This document shows positions 43,585 through 54,800 of a stretch of DNA of 64,000 nt, piece by piece. Source of the DNA: Proteles cristata cristata (taxonomy: Eukaryota; Chordata; Mammalia; Carnivora; Hyaenidae). The translations under genes and the position numbers were made by a program. The notes beneath the pieces are model-generated. The model did not search any database, was not told the DNA's origin, and saw only the letters and a list, made by a program, of their open reading frames with translations. Numbering within the stretch: the stretch's first letter is position 1; each line of letters begins with the position of its first letter. The stretch covers positions 496,001 to 560,000 of the forward strand of contig JAESUZ010001279.1 in assembly GCA_017311185.1 (NCBI GenBank), written 5' to 3'.

Positions 43585-43690
43585 GGTTCTCCTGGGTGGC
43601 TCAGTTGGTTAAGCATCCGACTTCGGCTCAGGTCATGATCTCATGGTTCGTGGGTTCGAGCCCCACATCGGGCTCTGTGCTGACTGCCAG
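43585..43690 (+). mobile_element. SINEC_Fc-type SINE, 3'-truncated
   Basis: Head through gctctgtgctgactgccag, then abrupt loss of CT body and tail. Confidence 0.85.
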
Positions 43691-43931
43691 AGGAGTAACA
43701 CCACTTCGACCTTTCCTGTACTCGTCTCCTGGTGGACATAGGGGCCCAATTCCATTGTGTGTACATCTAGGAGAAGGAACAAGAGCTCAGTGTTCATAAG
43801 TTTGCCCTGCATATGTGTCTGGTCTCCTCCAGCCAGAAAATAATATAAGGACTCAGTTGAAGAGGCATGGACCAGCAAGTTCAAGAGGAAAAAAATGACA
43901 TTACCAACAAAGTCAATCTTTTCTTTGAGAC

Positions 43932-44138
43932 CTTTTTTAAGAAATTTATTGATTTTTGAGAGAGACAGTGTGAGTGTGTACAAGTGGGGAAGGGGCAGAG
44001 AGAGAATTCCAAGCAAGCTCCACACTGTCGGAACAGAGCCCAATGCAGGGCTTGATGTGGGGATCGAATCCATGAACCGTGAGATCATGACCTGCACCAA
44101 AGTCAGATGCTTAACCGACTGAGCCACCCAGGCGTCCT
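43932..44138 (-). mobile_element. SINE, older subfamily
   Basis: Antisense copy with a small inner duplication (gcccaatgcagggcttgatg, tggggatcg). Confidence 0.9.
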
Positions 44139-44984
44139 TCTTGGAGATCCTTATAAATGGGCTAGAGCTCAGGGGTGCTGGGTATCCAGTGAGTGACCAT
44201 GATCAGCGGGCTCTTCGTTCTTCCTGTGCTGAGATTTTGTAAAAGGATTCAGGAATTTACTTCCTTAGCAATGAAACCGGCTGTGAAATGGAAATGCGAA
44301 AAGAGATCTGGAACATTCCATCCTGGAGGAGAAAGTCTAAACTTTTCTCTGCAGGTTCCAAGAAGTTTCCAGGAACTTAGTAAGGTTTCAACCGAGCTCT
44401 TGAACTCATCTGATGCCTTTATAAACAGAGAAAATTCATTTACAACAAGAGTCAAATCTGGGACCAGAACCCACATCCTGCAACATGCCCCCTCCCCAGG
44501 GATGGGACTGAGCTCCATCCCCACTTCCCAGTGACTGGGCAGCTTCATACACTGACCACAGGCCACGTGACGCTTTTCCTAGCTGTTTCTGTAGCTCATC
44601 CCTGACATGCTAATTATATAGACTCTGCTAAGATTTTTCCATTATTTTATTTTAGACCCCAAACAATCAACTGAAATCAGAGGGGTTTTTGTTTGTTTCT
44701 TTGGGCAACTTATTTTTATCATCGTCCCCCCTCTGTGATAGCAAGATAATATACTTAAGCAAGAGGAAAAACTATCTGGTTTTCTCCATCTGTGTGACTC
44801 ATTTTTGAATTGCTGGTGAAATACCAATGCATAAATAGGTAGCTTTTATGATGATTATGAAAATGATAGATATTTATAAAAATAACTTCAATTGTCTTGG
44901 AGTTTGCTGGGCAAATCTAGAGTATGATATTATTGTAATATTCCATTACATCATTACATGGTAATCTTTACAAGCAGATTTTAT
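44139..44984. other. Unique sequence, no gene seen
   Basis: About 0.85 kb, SINE-free, AT-rich to the right. Open frames on both strands look like chance. Confidence 0.5.
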
Positions 44985-45094
44985 TTTATAGTTTCAAATA
45001 TTTAAAAAAGATGTTTAGCACAACTAGCAATTACATAAATGAAAATTAAAACCACAGATACTCTCATGCCCCTGCTAGAATGATTACAATTTTT

Positions 45095-45318
45095 AAAAAA
45101 AATTGGGGGGCACATGAGTGACTCGGCAGGTTAAGCATCGACTTCATCTCAGGTCCATGATTTCATTGTTCGTGAGTTCGAGCCCCACGTCAGGCTCTTT
45201 GCTGACAGCCTGGAGCCTGCTTCAGATTCTGTGTCTTCCTCTCTCTCTGCCCCTCCCCCACTCATGCTGTCTCTCTCTCTCTCTCAAGTAAACTTAAAAT
45301 TTTAAAAACATTAAAAAA
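45095..45318 (+). mobile_element. SINE, left arm of an inverted pair
   Basis: Sense copy (ggggggcacatgagtgactc) whose A-tail meets the T-tail of the next SINE. Outer duplication tagaatgattacaattttt (45076-45094, 45533-45551). Confidence 0.9.
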
Positions 45319-45532
45319 ATTATGTTTATTTATTTTGAGAGAGAGATAGATTGAAAGTGCATACATGAGTATGGAGGGGCAGAGAGAGAGATGGGGAGAG
45401 AGAATTCCAAGCAGACTCTGTGCTGTCAGGGAATAGCCCTATGTGAATCTGGAAACCATGAACCAGGAGATCATGACCTGAGCCGAAATCAAGAATTGGA
45501 CACTCAACCGACTGAGCCATCCAGGCATCCAT
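45319..45532 (-). mobile_element. SINE, right arm of an inverted pair
   Basis: Antisense copy (atgtttatttattttgagag to gagccatccaggcatcc), tail-to-tail with the previous one. Confidence 0.9.
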
Positions 45533-45682
45533 AGAATGATTACAATTTTTAAGAGACAGATAATAACAAATGTGGGTAGGTGGGATGTGCAGTAATAATT
45601 GGAAACCTCGTACATCACTGCTGGGAACATAAATGTAACAGTTTGGAAAACAGCTTGGCAATTTCACTAAAAAGTTAAACAT

Positions 45683-46954
45683 GCAAATCAAAACCACAAT
45701 GAGAACGCACCTCACACCCATCAGAATGGCTAACATGAGCAACTCAGGCAACAGCAGATGTTGGCGAGGATGCGGAGAAAGAGGAACCCTTTTGCACTGC
45801 TGGTGGGAATGCAAACTGGTGCAGCCACTCTGGAGAACAGTATGGAGGTTCCTCAAAAAGTTAAAAATAGAACTACCCTATGACCCAGCAATTGCACTAC
45901 TAGATATCTATCCAAGGGATACAGGTGTGCTGTTTCTAAGGGGCACATGCACCCCAGTGTTTTTAGCAGCACTATCAACAACAGCAAAGTATGGAAAAGC
46001 CCAAATGTTCATCGATGGACAAATGGATAAAGAAGATGTGGTCTACATATACAATGGAGTATTACCTGACAATCAAAAAGAAAGAAATCTTGCCATTTGC
46101 AACAATGTGGATGGAACTAGAATGTATTATGCTAAGCGAAGTCAGTCAGTCAGAGAAAGATAAATATCATGCTTTCACTCATATGAGGAATTTAAAATAC
46201 AAAACAGAAGAACATAAGGGAAGGGAAGCAAAAATAATATAAAAACAGGGAGGGAGACAAAACGTAAGAGATGATTAAATACAGAGAACAAACTGAGGGC
46301 TGCTGGAGGGGTTGTGGGTGGGGGGATGGGCTAAATGGACAAGGGGCATTAAGGTAAGCACTTGTTGGGATGAGCACTGGGTGTTATACGTAGGGATGAA
46401 TCACTGGAATCTACTCCTGAAATCATTATAGCACTAGATGCTAAGTAACTTGGACATAAATTAAAAATTTTTTTAAAAACCCTGATAAGATGGAGTAAAA
46501 TGAAAAATATCCAAAAAAAAAAAAAAAACCCTCTTGCTTAAGTTTCGCTATATGTGTCATATTGTTTGCTTCTTTTCAAGCTGGGTCTTCTCTCTAGCAC
46601 AAAACGTAGAACATTTTAACATTCAGTAAATATTTTTTTATGTTTAGTTATTTTTGAGAGAGAGACAGACAGAACACAAGTGGGGTAGGTGCAGAGAGAG
46701 AGGGAGACACAGTATCTGAAGCAGGCTTCAGAGTCCAAGCCGTCAGCACAGAGCCTGACTCGGGGCTCGAACCCACAAACCATGAGATCATGACCTGAGT
46801 TGAAGTCGGACACTTAACCAACTGAGCCACCCAGGCGCCCCATAAATGGATAGATTTATAAATGTATAAATGAACATATACAATGCTTAGAGACTGATGC
46901 TTTATTTAACTGGTCTATCAATATTACTGCAATATATAAAAAATCTAAATTAAA
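45683..46954 (+). mobile_element. L1 3'-end insertion with possible 3' transduction
   Basis: 5'-truncated felid L1 whose C-terminal ORF2 is still partly readable (a zinc-knuckle-like region [19 protein letters not shown], then [22 protein letters not shown]), with frame breaks. It is followed by an L1 3' UTR ending in an A-rich tail near 46530. About 210 bp of non-L1 sequence (46531-46628 and 46842-46954), interrupted by a SINE, follows and ends in its own A-run. A perfect 14-bp duplication aaaaagttaaacat (45669-45682 and 46955-46968) flanks the whole block, which splits an older L1. Confidence 0.75.
46629..46841 (-). mobile_element. SINEC_Fc-type SINE
   Basis: Antisense copy nested in the sequence trailing the L1 at 45683. 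Confidence 0.92.
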
Positions 46955-47150
46955 AAAAAGTTAAACATAAATTTACCACACAACCCAACAATTCCACTCC
47001 CAGGTATCTACCTGGGAAAAATGAAAACATTTGTCCACACAAAGACATGGACACCAATGTCTGTAGCAGCTTTATTCACAAGAATCCCAAACTGAAAACA
47101 AGCCAGATGTACATCAACTGGTGAATGGATCAATAAAATGTCATCTATCT

Positions 47151-47354
47151 GGGGCGTCTGGGTGGCTCAGTTGGTTAAGCGTCCAACTTCGGCTCAGGTC
47201 ATGATCTCATGGTTCGTGGGTTCATGCCCCACGTCGGGCTCTGTGCTGACAGCTCGGAGCCTGGAGCCTGCTTTGGATTCTGTGTCTCCCTCTCTCTCTG
47301 CCCCTCCCCCACTCACGCTCTGTCTCTCTGTATCAAAAATAAATAAGCATTAAA
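47151..47354 (+). mobile_element. SINEC_Fc-type SINE
   Basis: Sense copy; aaaatgtcatctatc and aaaatgtgatctatc flank it, inside an older L1. Confidence 0.93.
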
Positions 47355-47489
47355 AAAATGTGATCTATCCATGCAGTGGGATATAATTCAGTAATAAAAA
47401 GGGATGAACCGAAATATTAAAACATGCTGACGCATGAATGGACCGTGAAAACATTATGCTAAGTGAAAGAATCTAGATACCACAGGTGA

Positions 47490-47800
47490 CCCTGCGTGGC
47501 TCCATCACATGAAATGTCAAGAAAAGGCTTGCAGCACGCTTGGAAAGAGAGTCATTGTCCAGGAACCAGGTCGAGGGGTCTTGTGGGGCAAGCTTGGGGC
47601 CCTGGCCCAGCCACAGAGGGCTGTGGAGAAGAGCTTGGCAGAGTTTTGAACAGGAAAGTGATATGATCAGGTTTGTGTTCCGAGCAGTCCTTCCGTAGGA
47701 CTGGGCACAGGGAAGTCAGACGGGAGGCTGTCACAGTGGAGAGAGATGGTGGCTTGAATCCCGGGGGAAGGCGGGAGAGGAGGACCCAGCTATTTGAGAA
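47490..47800 (+). mobile_element. L2-like ancient repeat fragment
   Basis: cagagttttgaacaggaaag, tgatatgatcaggtttgtgt and gagatggtggcttg match the sense phrase order of the family at 22600. Confidence 0.4.
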
Positions 47801-48279
47801 TGTACATTTCCGTATGCACATTTCTGAGCACTTGTTGGGGTTGCTGACTCGTAGAAGATACTCCTGCTAACTAGACAACTGCCCGGTAGCTCCCCAAATT
47901 CATGCTGGCCAACCTACACAGGCGATGTGATTTAGGACACCTCCCCATTCTCCAGTCCTCTGTCTTCCTATAATGAGATTTCTGGTCCATAAAGGAGATT
48001 GTACTCTCTGATTATGGGGAGAGAAAATCAAAAGCTTTGTTTGAAGCATGTGCTTTCCCCTCTGCCTTCTCTCCCACTGTGCCTGAGCCCCTCAGCAGAT
48101 TGAAAAACATCCTTTTTTTGTTGGTAGACCACAAATCTAAGTATGCAAGGAAAAACAAAAGAAAAACAAAGAGAAAAGGCAAATCTTTAATGACAATACA
48201 TAATATATACTTATATTATATGTGGCTATATAATATGCATTATATATTATATACATGTATACAATGTAGAATGCTTGCT
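47801..48279. other. Unique and AT-rich sequence, no gene seen
   Basis: Ends in the AT-rich tract at 48194-48270. Confidence 0.5.
48194..48270. repeat. AT-rich low-complexity tract
   Basis: Repeated tatatta/ataatata wording with weak palindromes; no gene signal. Confidence 0.7.
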
Positions 48280-48435
48280 TAGTGCTGGGAGTGGGTGCAA
48301 AGAAATTTTGTGGGTGATGGAAATGTTCTAAAACTGGATTATGGTGATATGCACCGTTCTATACATTTACTAAAATTATTGAATGACGCAGTGCCATGAT
48401 TGGGTAAGTATATGGTACCTAAGCTGCACCCCAAT
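48280..48435 (+). mobile_element. Old L1 3' end
   Basis: gtgggtgatggaaatgttct and gtgatatgcaccgttctata are standard L1 3' landmarks. Confidence 0.55.
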
Positions 48436-48536
48436 GGAGCTGTTTAAAAAGCTTAGTCTCTTCTATGAAAACAGTATTTATATCTTTTCTTTAGCCACTA
48501 AGCCCTAAGCCACTAAACAAATAATGCAATCTTTAA

Positions 48537-48748
48537 AAAAAATTTTTTTTAAATGTTTTATTTATTTCCGAGAGAGAGCGTGAGCAGAGGAGGGTCAGAG
48601 AGAGAGGGAGATACAGAATCCGAAACAAGCTCCAGGCTCTGAGCTAGCTGTCAGCACAGAGCCCGATGCGGGGCTCGAACCCATGAACTGGGAGATCATG
48701 ACCTGAGTAGAAGTCAGACACTCAACCAACTGAACCCCCAGGTGCCCC
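48537..48748 (-). mobile_element. SINEC_Fc-type SINE
   Basis: Antisense copy ending actgaacccccaggtgcccc. Confidence 0.92.
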
Positions 48749-49472
48749 TACAATCCTTTTTTTGGCATGAAAAAAATCACATCTTCAAAAAAAAGTAGTC
48801 CAAAGGAGAAAGCTCTAAAAGAATCATTCTGTTTCTTCCCTGACATTCTTTGTTCTCGACCCTTTGGGTTTCTCAAGGCCCTGTCTTCTGTACACTGGCA
48901 GTGACCTTGGAGCCATCGGTCACACACAGGTGAAGAGGTCTCAGGTGTAAGTTCAGGATGATGACTTCAGTTAAGTAAGACATGAAGGGAAGACCATTTG
49001 CTGAGATCCAGGTCATCATGAAGTCAGATCTTTCTTTGGGCACCTTAAATTACTTTAAACTCCAAGATTACATTTTTGAACAGTGTGGTAGGGCTGTGAC
49101 CCAGCTTTAAGTTGGGTGTAAGACTTAGGGCTCATCACCAACAATATCAAACAATAATGGTCACCAGCTGTCCTAATTTGGGGGTCTCTCTGAGTACATC
49201 AACTCTCCGAGTACATGCAAATACAGAAGTTTGACATAGTTTCACAAACAATATACTGATCCAATAGGTATAACTATTATAGCTATTGGATGTAGCCCAT
49301 TAAAAGATATTTTTATGTAGCTCATTAAAAGATATTTTTAAAAATACATTTCTTATCAGCATACAACAGATACAGATACAGATATAGTGAACGAATTTCT
49401 GTACAGATACAGAAAAGTGAACAAATCATAAGTGCTTTAGGAATTTTATTTTTTTTACTAAAGATTTTGTTC
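48749..49472. other. Unique sequence, no gene seen
   Basis: SINE-free. A small local duplication, attaaaagatattttta-type words at 49300-49340, is present. Confidence 0.5.
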
Positions 49473-49562
49473 TTAAGTAATCTCTCCACCCAATGTGGGC
49501 CTCGGACTCACAATCCCCGGGTCAAGGGTCATACACTGTACCAAATGAACTAATTGGGTTCC
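49473..49562 (-). mobile_element. Short tRNA-derived SINE (old type)
   Basis: taagtaatctctccacccaa to ctaattgggttcccc; head-only, diverged. Confidence 0.65.
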
Positions 49563-49595
49563 CCAATTATATTTTAAAATAGAACACAGGCTTTA

Positions 49596-49817
49596 TTTAT
49601 TTATTTTTATTTTTTAATGTTTATTTGTTTTTGGGAGAGAGAGAGCATGAGCAGGGAAGGGGCAGAGAGAGAGGGAGACACAGAATCAAATCTGAAGCAG
49701 GCTCCAGACTCTGAGCTGTCAGCACAAAGCCCAATGCAGGGCTCGAACCCATGAACTGTGAGATCATGACCTGAGCTGCAGTCAGTTGCTTAACCGACTG
49801 AGCCACCCAGGCACCCC
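49596..49817 (-). mobile_element. SINEC_Fc-type SINE
   Basis: Antisense copy; tagaacacaggcttt and tagaacacagccttt flank it. Confidence 0.93.
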
Positions 49818-49847
49818 TAGAACACAGCCTTTAAAATCTAAGCCAGG

Positions 49848-50063
49848 GGAATACCTGAGTGGCTCAGTCAGTTGAGCATCTGGCTTTGACTCAGGTGGTG
49901 ATCTGAGTTCACTAATTTGAGCCCCATATTGGCTCACTGCTGTTAGCACAGAGCCTGCTTTGGATCCTCTGTCCCTCTCTCTGCCCCTCCCCACCCCCCT
50001 TGTGCTCTCTCTTCCTTTCTCTCTCTCTCTCAAATTTAAATACAACACTAAAAATTTTTTAAA
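49848..50063 (+). mobile_element. SINE, older subfamily
   Basis: Sense copy; aatctaagccagg and aatacaagccagg flank it. Confidence 0.9.
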
Positions 50064-50076
50064 AATACAAGCCAGG

Positions 50077-50560
50077 TTAAAAAGTAGATTACCATCACCC
50101 CAGAAGCTTCTTTTATGTGTTCCCCCTGCTAACACACTCACTCAAGGATATCCTGACTTCTATTCTATTCTGGCCTCTAATACCACTGATTTTTGTTGCC
50201 CAGTTTTGAAATTTACTGTACAGCATGTGTTTATTTGTGTCTGGTTTCTTTTACTCAACACTGTGTACGTAAGAGTCACTCATTGTTCTATGGTATTCTA
50301 TTATAGGAATATATCACTATTTATCCATTCTATTGTTGGTGGACATTTGGATTACTTCCAGGTTTTTGGCTATTATGAATAATTCTGCTATGAATGCTTT
50401 TGAATATGCCTTTTGTGCATATATGTGTGCATTTCTGTTGAGTATGTATCTAGGAGCGGTCCCTGGGTCATAGGGTATGTGTATGGTTAGCTTTAGCATA
50501 AATCATTTTAGTTTGCTAAAATTGAGAAAGCCACTTGAAGTGATTTAAGAGGAAACACAC
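50077..50560 (-). mobile_element. Old L1, antisense
   Basis: Landmarks tgttctatggtattctatta, ggacatttggattacttcca, aataattctgctatgaatgc and aggagcggtccctgggtcat read as L1 ORF2/3' UTR on the minus strand. Confidence 0.7.
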
Positions 50561-51901
50561 TCAAACATAGAAATTTTCTAAATATAAACACACATTCATT
50601 CTTCATCAGAGTTGACCTGAACAAACACCGTCATAGGCAGGACAATTAAGTATCAGTCACGAAGTCACTGGAGTGTGATGCCCCACAAACCTAACTTCTG
50701 AAAACACCATCTCCTGTGAGTTTCAGCCCTCAGGAAATGAGGCGGGTGTGAACTCAGTGACGTTCCTGTCTGCGCCCGGGGCCAGAGTCTAGATGAGCAA
50801 GGTTTGTATCCCTGCCTGGGCTTTGATCTCAGAGAAAGCATTACGTTTGTTCCATTTCCCCCTACAATCTGGAAATAAATTCATTTTGGGATTAGTTAAA
50901 AGTCTAAGCTAGTTGTTTGCGCAGGATGCCAGGCTGAGTTTCTGGATTTCTGGACAGCACTTCCGTACTGTTTTCTGGAGCTCTGTGGCTGCCTCCCAGG
51001 CGGGGCTATAGGCTTTACTTACAGCCAGTGGTTTTGGGGTGGCCTTGGGCTCATCAACTACCCCGTGTCATAGTCTATCCCTGACCTGCCACCTTGAGAT
51101 TTAAATTTAAGCCAAAGGAGCCCTGATTCAACCCAGAGCCCTGCCAGCAAAATATTTTCGTGGTACAGGTTAATTTCAGAAATTCAAAGGATTTGACCCA
51201 ACAAAGTGTCCACATCAGTTTCACTTCCCGGTCTCTGGACTGATCGTCCACTGGGATTTGGAGAAAATTTTCTCTCAAAACAAGGAAACTTCTAGCTTCT
51301 TGCCTGCCCTTGGGAATTTGAGGGGCTCACCAGAATTCCTGAGCCTCAGGGTTTTTACACCCTTAATAGACAGGCTGTGGGGGGGCTGTCTCAGTTTTAT
51401 TTTCTTTCTATTCAGATTCCTTCTGTTGCTGCCTGTTCTTTCTGAGGTCTCTTCTATACTTAGTATATAGAAGGAGCAGCCTTTCGAATAATTCCATTAT
51501 GTCTGTGTTTAGACAGTAAGCTGTGACTATACCTTTTATTCTTTTCTGACACCCTATTGTCCCAAAGAGACTGGCTTCAGCATTAAGAGAAGTTACCATA
51601 CGCTCTTAACTGTCGGCTTCGGTTTGCTTCAAAACCTGCCACAATTTTTGACATTCTCATTTGCCAGTGGCATGAATTCAGTCACGCTTTTCATGTTTTG
51701 ATAAACCATGGCTGTGTTCTAAAGCTCTACCCAGAACATGTTTTGTGGAAAACTTGTTATTTGTAAAATGGCAAATATTTAATACAAAGACATATAGGAT
51801 AACGAATGATCTACCTGCTTAGGTTTATGAAATGGAAAGTAATTATTTGGGATCTCATATTTTGGGATAACTTAACATTTTAAAATAATTATTTACTGCA
51901 T
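50561..51901. other. Longest repeat-free block outside RIPPLY3
   Basis: 1.34 kb without any repeat I recognise, mixed composition. Several short open frames on both strands, none with family resemblance or paired splice sites. Confidence 0.45.
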
Positions 51902-51918
51902 AAGAATATATATTCTTA

Positions 51919-52133
51919 GGGGCACCTGGTTGACTCAGTCGGTTAAGCGTCTGACTCTTGATTTTGGCTCAGGTCACGATCTCACAGTTCATGAGTTCGA
52001 GCCATGTTGGGCTCTGTGCTGACAGTGTGAAGCCTGCTTGGGATTCTTTTTCTCTCTCTCTCTCTCTCCTTCTTTCCCACCTCCCCACAGCTTGCTTGCT
52101 CTCTCTCAAAATAAATAAAAATAAACTTAAAAA
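51919..52133 (+). mobile_element. SINE, older subfamily
   Basis: Sense copy with perfect 17-bp duplication aagaatatatattctta (51902-51918, 52134-52150), itself palindromic. Confidence 0.95.
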
Positions 52134-52248
52134 AAGAATATATATTCTTATAATATATGGGAATGCAATGAATATAAATTCACTCGCCATTAATTAGAAA
52201 GCTGGTTTGTCAATAGAAGAGGAAAAGTCTTTATCAAGAGAACAGGTG

Positions 52249-52348
52249 AGGGGTGCTTGGCTGGCTCAGTCAGTACAGCATATGACTCTTGATCTCAGGG
52301 TCATGAGTTCAAGCCCCACATTGGGCATAGAGCTCATTCAAAAAAACT
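52249..52348 (+). mobile_element. Short tRNA-derived SINE (old type)
   Basis: ggggtgcttggctggctcag to ccacattgggcatagagctc; no CT body. Confidence 0.8.
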
Positions 52349-52442
52349 AAAAAGAGAGAGAGAGAGATCAAGTTAGTCAACTAGCCCTTCTTGGTTTTCC
52401 ATGTTTGAGATGATCTAAATGTGGCTGACTTAAATAACTTTT

Positions 52443-52645
52443 TTTTAGTTTATTTACTAATCCTGAGAGCTAGAGAGAGAGAGGGAGAGAGAGAAGGAGC
52501 AGGGCAGGAGCAGAGAGAGGGAGACAGAGAATCCCAAGTAGGCCCTATGCTGTCAACGCAGAGCCCAATGTGGGGCTCGATCCCATGAACCTGAGCTGAA
52601 ATCAAGAGACAGGTGCTTAACCGACTGAGCCACCCTGGCGCCCCT
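52443..52645 (-). mobile_element. SINE, older subfamily
   Basis: Antisense copy ending gccaccctggcgcccc. Confidence 0.9.
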
Positions 52646-52689
52646 AACTTTTTGTTTTTAAAACCAGTTTTCTTCCATCCATCCCTCCT

Positions 52690-52955
52690 TCCATTAATTT
52701 CTTAGCAGCTTTATTGAGATGGAATTCACATACACTGTAATGCATCCATTTAAATTGTACACTTTAGTGGTTTTTTAGTACATTCACAAATACGTGCAAC
52801 CCTCACTACAGTCAATTTTAGAGCCTTTCATCCTCTCAAAAAGAAACCCCATAGTCTTTAGCTATCAGCTCCTTACTCTCCCACCCCAGGCCTGAGCAGC
52901 CACACATCTGATCTTGGTTTCTGTAGATTTTCCTTTTTGTCCCCCAAGTTTTAAT
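52690..52955 (-). mobile_element. Old L1, antisense
   Basis: gcagctttattgagatggaa and tttaaattgtacactttagt are typical antisense L1M wording. Confidence 0.55.
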
Positions 52956-52999
52956 TTAATTAATTAATTAATTGACTGATTATTTTTAAAAAATTTTTA

Positions 53000-53184
53000 A
53001 CTTTTTTTTTTTTTGACAGACAGAGACAGGGTGCAAGCAGAGGAGGGGCAGAGAGAGAGAGAGAAAGGAGATAGGGAGACACAGAATCTGAAGCAGGCTC
53101 CAGGCTCTGAGCTGTCAGCACAGGGCTGGACTCTGGATGAGATAATGACCTGAGCCAAAGTTGGACACTTAACAACTGAGCTAC
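53000..53184 (-). mobile_element. SINE, head-shortened
   Basis: Antisense copy with deletion in the B-box region (agcacagggctggactctgg); joins a second SINE. Confidence 0.85.
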
Positions 53185-53198
53185 ACACACACACACAC

Positions 53199-53245
<47 letters not shown>

Positions 53246-53335
53246 CCCAAGCAGGCTCTGCAGAGTCAGTGAGGTCATGATCTGAGCTGAAATCAAGAAT
53301 CGAATGTTCAACCGACTGAGCCACCCAGGCACCCT
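53185..53335 (-). mobile_element. SINE with CA/GA expansion
   Basis: Antisense copy whose GA body became a microsatellite; ends ccacccaggcacc. Confidence 0.85.
53186..53243. repeat. (CA)n(GA)n microsatellite inside SINE
   Basis: ACAC run followed by a long AGAG run at the junction of two antisense SINEs. The AG part is an expansion of the SINE's own CT-rich body. Confidence 0.9.
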
Positions 53336-54339
53336 GAGAATCCCATGTGTAAATGAATTGCTCTTTCTCCCTCTTCCATTACTCCACTGTTAGCTCTTTC
53401 AAAGAAAACTAAAATAAAAATAGGAGATATACAGAGGATTTCCTTAATTAACCTGGAAAATGAGCACAATTATTCTGTGCACAAGGGAAGCCACAAAGCT
53501 CACAGGAAAAGCTGTTTTATTTGTCAGTTATTTCGATTACCCCAAGTACTTTGCAGATTGGCTTGACTTTCTCCAAGCATGTCACCACAGAAAAGGTGTC
53601 CTCTTCATCTTCACCTCATACATCCAACAAAATATTTAAAATGCAACAAGAAGGTAACAGTAGATGCAATAAAAATAACTTAAGAAATTTTAAAATAGCT
53701 TCTGAATAGCCCAGGCCCCTGAGATCAGGTCTGTGCCTTTTCTTTATGCCAGTGTGCCTTCGTTGCTATTTGGTGCTTGTGTCTTCAAAATTCAGGTCCA
53801 AAGAAAAGTTATTTTGCATTACTCCAAGAGATACCTTAATTTAATTCTACCAATAGTAACATCTAATGTCACAATAGTTTTTTGCTTTTTCACCTTCTCA
53901 GGAAGGACGGAAATTCCGACTATCATTTTGATAATTGGCATGTGACGAATTCCTATTGATGTTCTGTTTTGTCCTCTACTGGACACCTTTTGCAGAGAAT
54001 GTCCAACTCACAATCATTACCCTCTTCTTCGAGGACCATCCCTCGGTTCACCAGGGAAGCCAACCTAGGAACGTGGCCGAGTCTATGCCAAGAGCATTTC
54101 CGAGTGCGAGTGGATGTGTCTGGCCCTGCAGTAGACAAGGTTGATTGGAGAGAGAGGAGAAATGAAACAGACGTGCTTGAGGGAACAGAGATGAGCGACC
54201 GAGAGACCTGTTGGTTGGTAATTCCTGATTCCATTGCATTCCCGATGCTCAGCTGCATTCCTGCCCTGAGATGATGCCTGTCCGGCCCGATAGATGTTCC
54301 ATCCATACAAAACTTTAAGATAAGGAATTCTATAGAAGC
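53336..54339. other. Unique sequence, no gene seen
   Basis: 1 kb, SINE-free. 53950-54310 is open on both strands, with no recognised domain. Confidence 0.45.
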
Positions 54340-54394
54340 TGAAAAGAATACTGTAGTGTATGTTAACTAGCTGGAATTTAAATAAAAACTCGGA
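54340..54394 (+). mobile_element. L1 3' terminus (very short)
   Basis: Only the last ~55 bp of a carnivore L1 (actgtagtgtatgttaacta, gaatttaaataaaaact), immediately followed by a truncated SINE. Confidence 0.6.
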
Positions 54395-54395
54395 A

Positions 54396-54470
54396 TGGGG
54401 CGTCTGGGTGGCTCAGTCAGTTGAATGTCCAACTCTTGATTTTGGCTTAAGTCATGATCTCACAGTTCCT
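54396..54470 (+). mobile_element. SINE, 3'-truncated
   Basis: Head only (ggggcgtctgggtggctcag to gatctcacagttcctg), directly after an L1 3' terminus. Confidence 0.8.
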
Positions 54471-54527
54471 GCCATGAGATGTTACATTATTTTCAACAAG
54501 AGTAATACTTACGCCCTCATATAACAC

Positions 54528-54800
54528 TGATAGGATACCTACCACGTGCCAGGTGCTGTTCTAAAGACTTCTGTTGTGACATTCTCACGAGACCCTATGA
54601 TGTCACGGATGTTATAGAGCCCACCTGACAGATGAGGAAACCGTTCAACCCTGGCTGGGGACACTTCGGGCAGTACCCAAGACCCTGGGGCTCTGCCAGT
54701 GGCCCTCAGGAGGGTGGCCCTGCCAGAGGGTGCTGAGGGAGGAGTAAGGAACCCACAGCCACGGGCTGGCCCGAGGAAGGACCTCAAGGTGGAACAAGAG
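54528..54800 (+). mobile_element. MIR element
   Basis: MIR-type order: ctaccacgtgccaggtgctg, ttctaaagacttct, accctatgatgtcacg, acagatgaggaaaccgttca, then a degraded 3' part. Ancient and immobile. Confidence 0.65.

Larger units (their letters stand above)
44985..47482 (+). mobile_element. Older L1 (L1M-type) 3' region, split by later insertions
   Basis: Pieces at about 44985-45094, 45533-45682 and 46955-47482 read as one continuous degraded L1 ORF2/3' region (gttaaacat continues with aaatttaccacacaaccc, and later gaatggaccgtgaaaacatt). It is interrupted by a SINE pair (45095-45532), a younger L1 block (45683-46954) and a SINE (47151-47354). The insertions must post-date it. Confidence 0.7.

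Noticed and set aside
45681..46242. 160-codon frame with a zinc-knuckle-like Cys/His stretch
   Set aside because: It is the C-terminal part of L1 ORF2 in a truncated, frame-broken element.
53950..54310. Open frames of 101-117 codons on both strands
   Set aside because: Neither has family resemblance or splice sites that pair; likely chance.
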